Assembly (NCBI GenBank): GCA_963830205.1
Contig: CAWHLP010000041.1
Coordinates: 124,001-188,000 of the forward strand
DNA: 64,000 bases
From: CAVSRC01 sp963830205
GTDB taxonomy: Bacteria > Pseudomonadota > Alphaproteobacteria > Rhizobiales > Kaistiaceae
Direction of reading: 5' to 3'
Each line of letters opens with the position of its first letter. Within the stretch, counting starts at the first letter, position 1. The position numbers and the translations under genes are program-made. This document shows positions 63,719-64,000 of this stretch, in pieces. The notes beneath the pieces are model-generated. The model was not told where the DNA came from. It searched no databases and saw only the letters and a list, made by a program, of their open reading frames with translations.

Positions 63719-64000
63719 TTACTTGCCGGGGGCGCGGTAGGCAACCTTCTTCTTGATCGCCTTGTTCACCTCTTCCACGGTGAGCAGGGAGGTTGTCCTG
63801 GTGCGCACCAGTCCGCTGTCGTTGACATGCATTGCCATCGCGGTGGCTGCGATGACGTCGGGCATGTCCGCGACCACGACCACGTCAAATTCGCCGAGGG
63901 CGAAGTAGAACGCCTCGACCTTGCCGCCGAGGCCCTCGATCGCCTTCGACACCGCTTCCTTGCGGCCAGTGGCAGTGTCCTTTTCGACGCCCTTCATGCC
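63719..64000 (-). CDS. GYD-domain protein, 5' end outside window
   Basis: The last 93 or so residues of a GYD-domain protein: KGVEKDTATGRKEAVSKAIE, GLGGKVEAFYFALGEFDVVV, VADMPDVIAATAMAMHVN, TRTTSLLTVEEVNKAIKK. Family members begin about 15-20 residues earlier (a short strand followed by T-x-x-G), so the ATG at 63997 is probably internal and the true start lies past the right edge. Function of the family unknown; small dimeric ferredoxin-like fold. Convergent with sufT. Confidence 0.85.
   Translation of the reverse strand, partial: GMKGVEKDTATGRKEAVSKAIEGLGGKVEAFYFALGEFDVVVVADMPDVIAATAMAMHVNDSGLVRTRTTSLLTVEEVNKAIKKKVAYRAPGK

Overview
The window reads as chromosomal DNA of a GC-rich alphaproteobacterium, most likely of the order Hyphomicrobiales (Rhizobiales). 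The signs are a B12-dependent class II ribonucleotide reductase, an RNase E with an acidic insert followed by an NDUFA12-type complex I protein, an IalB-family protein, an LpxD/ACP/ketosynthase trio of the very-long-chain lipid A kind, and a long suf operon with two cysteine desulfurases. The genus cannot be named from the sequence. No tRNA, rRNA, CRISPR array, transposase or integrase was seen.

Layout. 1-10039: RNase D (cut by the window edge), aspS, a pair of related exported proteins, a CSS/EAL cyclic-di-GMP phosphodiesterase and several small genes. 10040-14985: an accessory stretch with palindromic repeats, an MFS transporter, a lone receiver domain, an antitoxin beside a broken ParE toxin, five different short palindromes, and a lower-GC three-gene cassette ending in a cysteine-peptidase-like protein. 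14986-22229: nrdJ with a putative tandem NrdR-box operator, then two FecR-domain surface-protein genes, the first short and the second frame-disrupted with proline and Ser/Gly tails. 22299-34880: a cell-envelope block NDUFA12-rne-amiC-PBP1A-prfB. Between PBP1A and prfB sits a 3.4-kb group of four exported proteins that share an N-terminal module. Two of these are trypsin-fold proteins, one with a full catalytic triad and one that has lost the His and Ser.

34901-45478: two methyltransferases, an HxlR regulator divergent from an FMN reductase, an M23 peptidase, an IalB-like protein, a Bcp peroxiredoxin, a giant AsmA-like protein and tyrS. 45582-49327: anmK, an lpxD homologue, an acyl carrier protein and a ketosynthase. 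49353-55230: a LysE exporter with a divergent AraC regulator, an SDR, a hydrolase, a TrhA-like protein and a FadL-family porin. 55506-63642: paiB, a cysteine desulfurase, sufB, a cupin, a small membrane protein, sufC, sufD, sufS and sufT, then a convergent GYD-domain gene cut by the right edge.

The strongest candidate for something undescribed is the secreted cluster at 30249-33650: small exported proteins plus a protease/pseudoprotease pair marked by a common module and placed inside an otherwise ordinary peptidoglycan/translation block. Second is the atypical three-gene cassette at 13423-14773. Several genes carry single-base frame breaks in otherwise well-conserved reading, which points to base-calling errors in the assembly and should be settled before any biological reading of those breaks.
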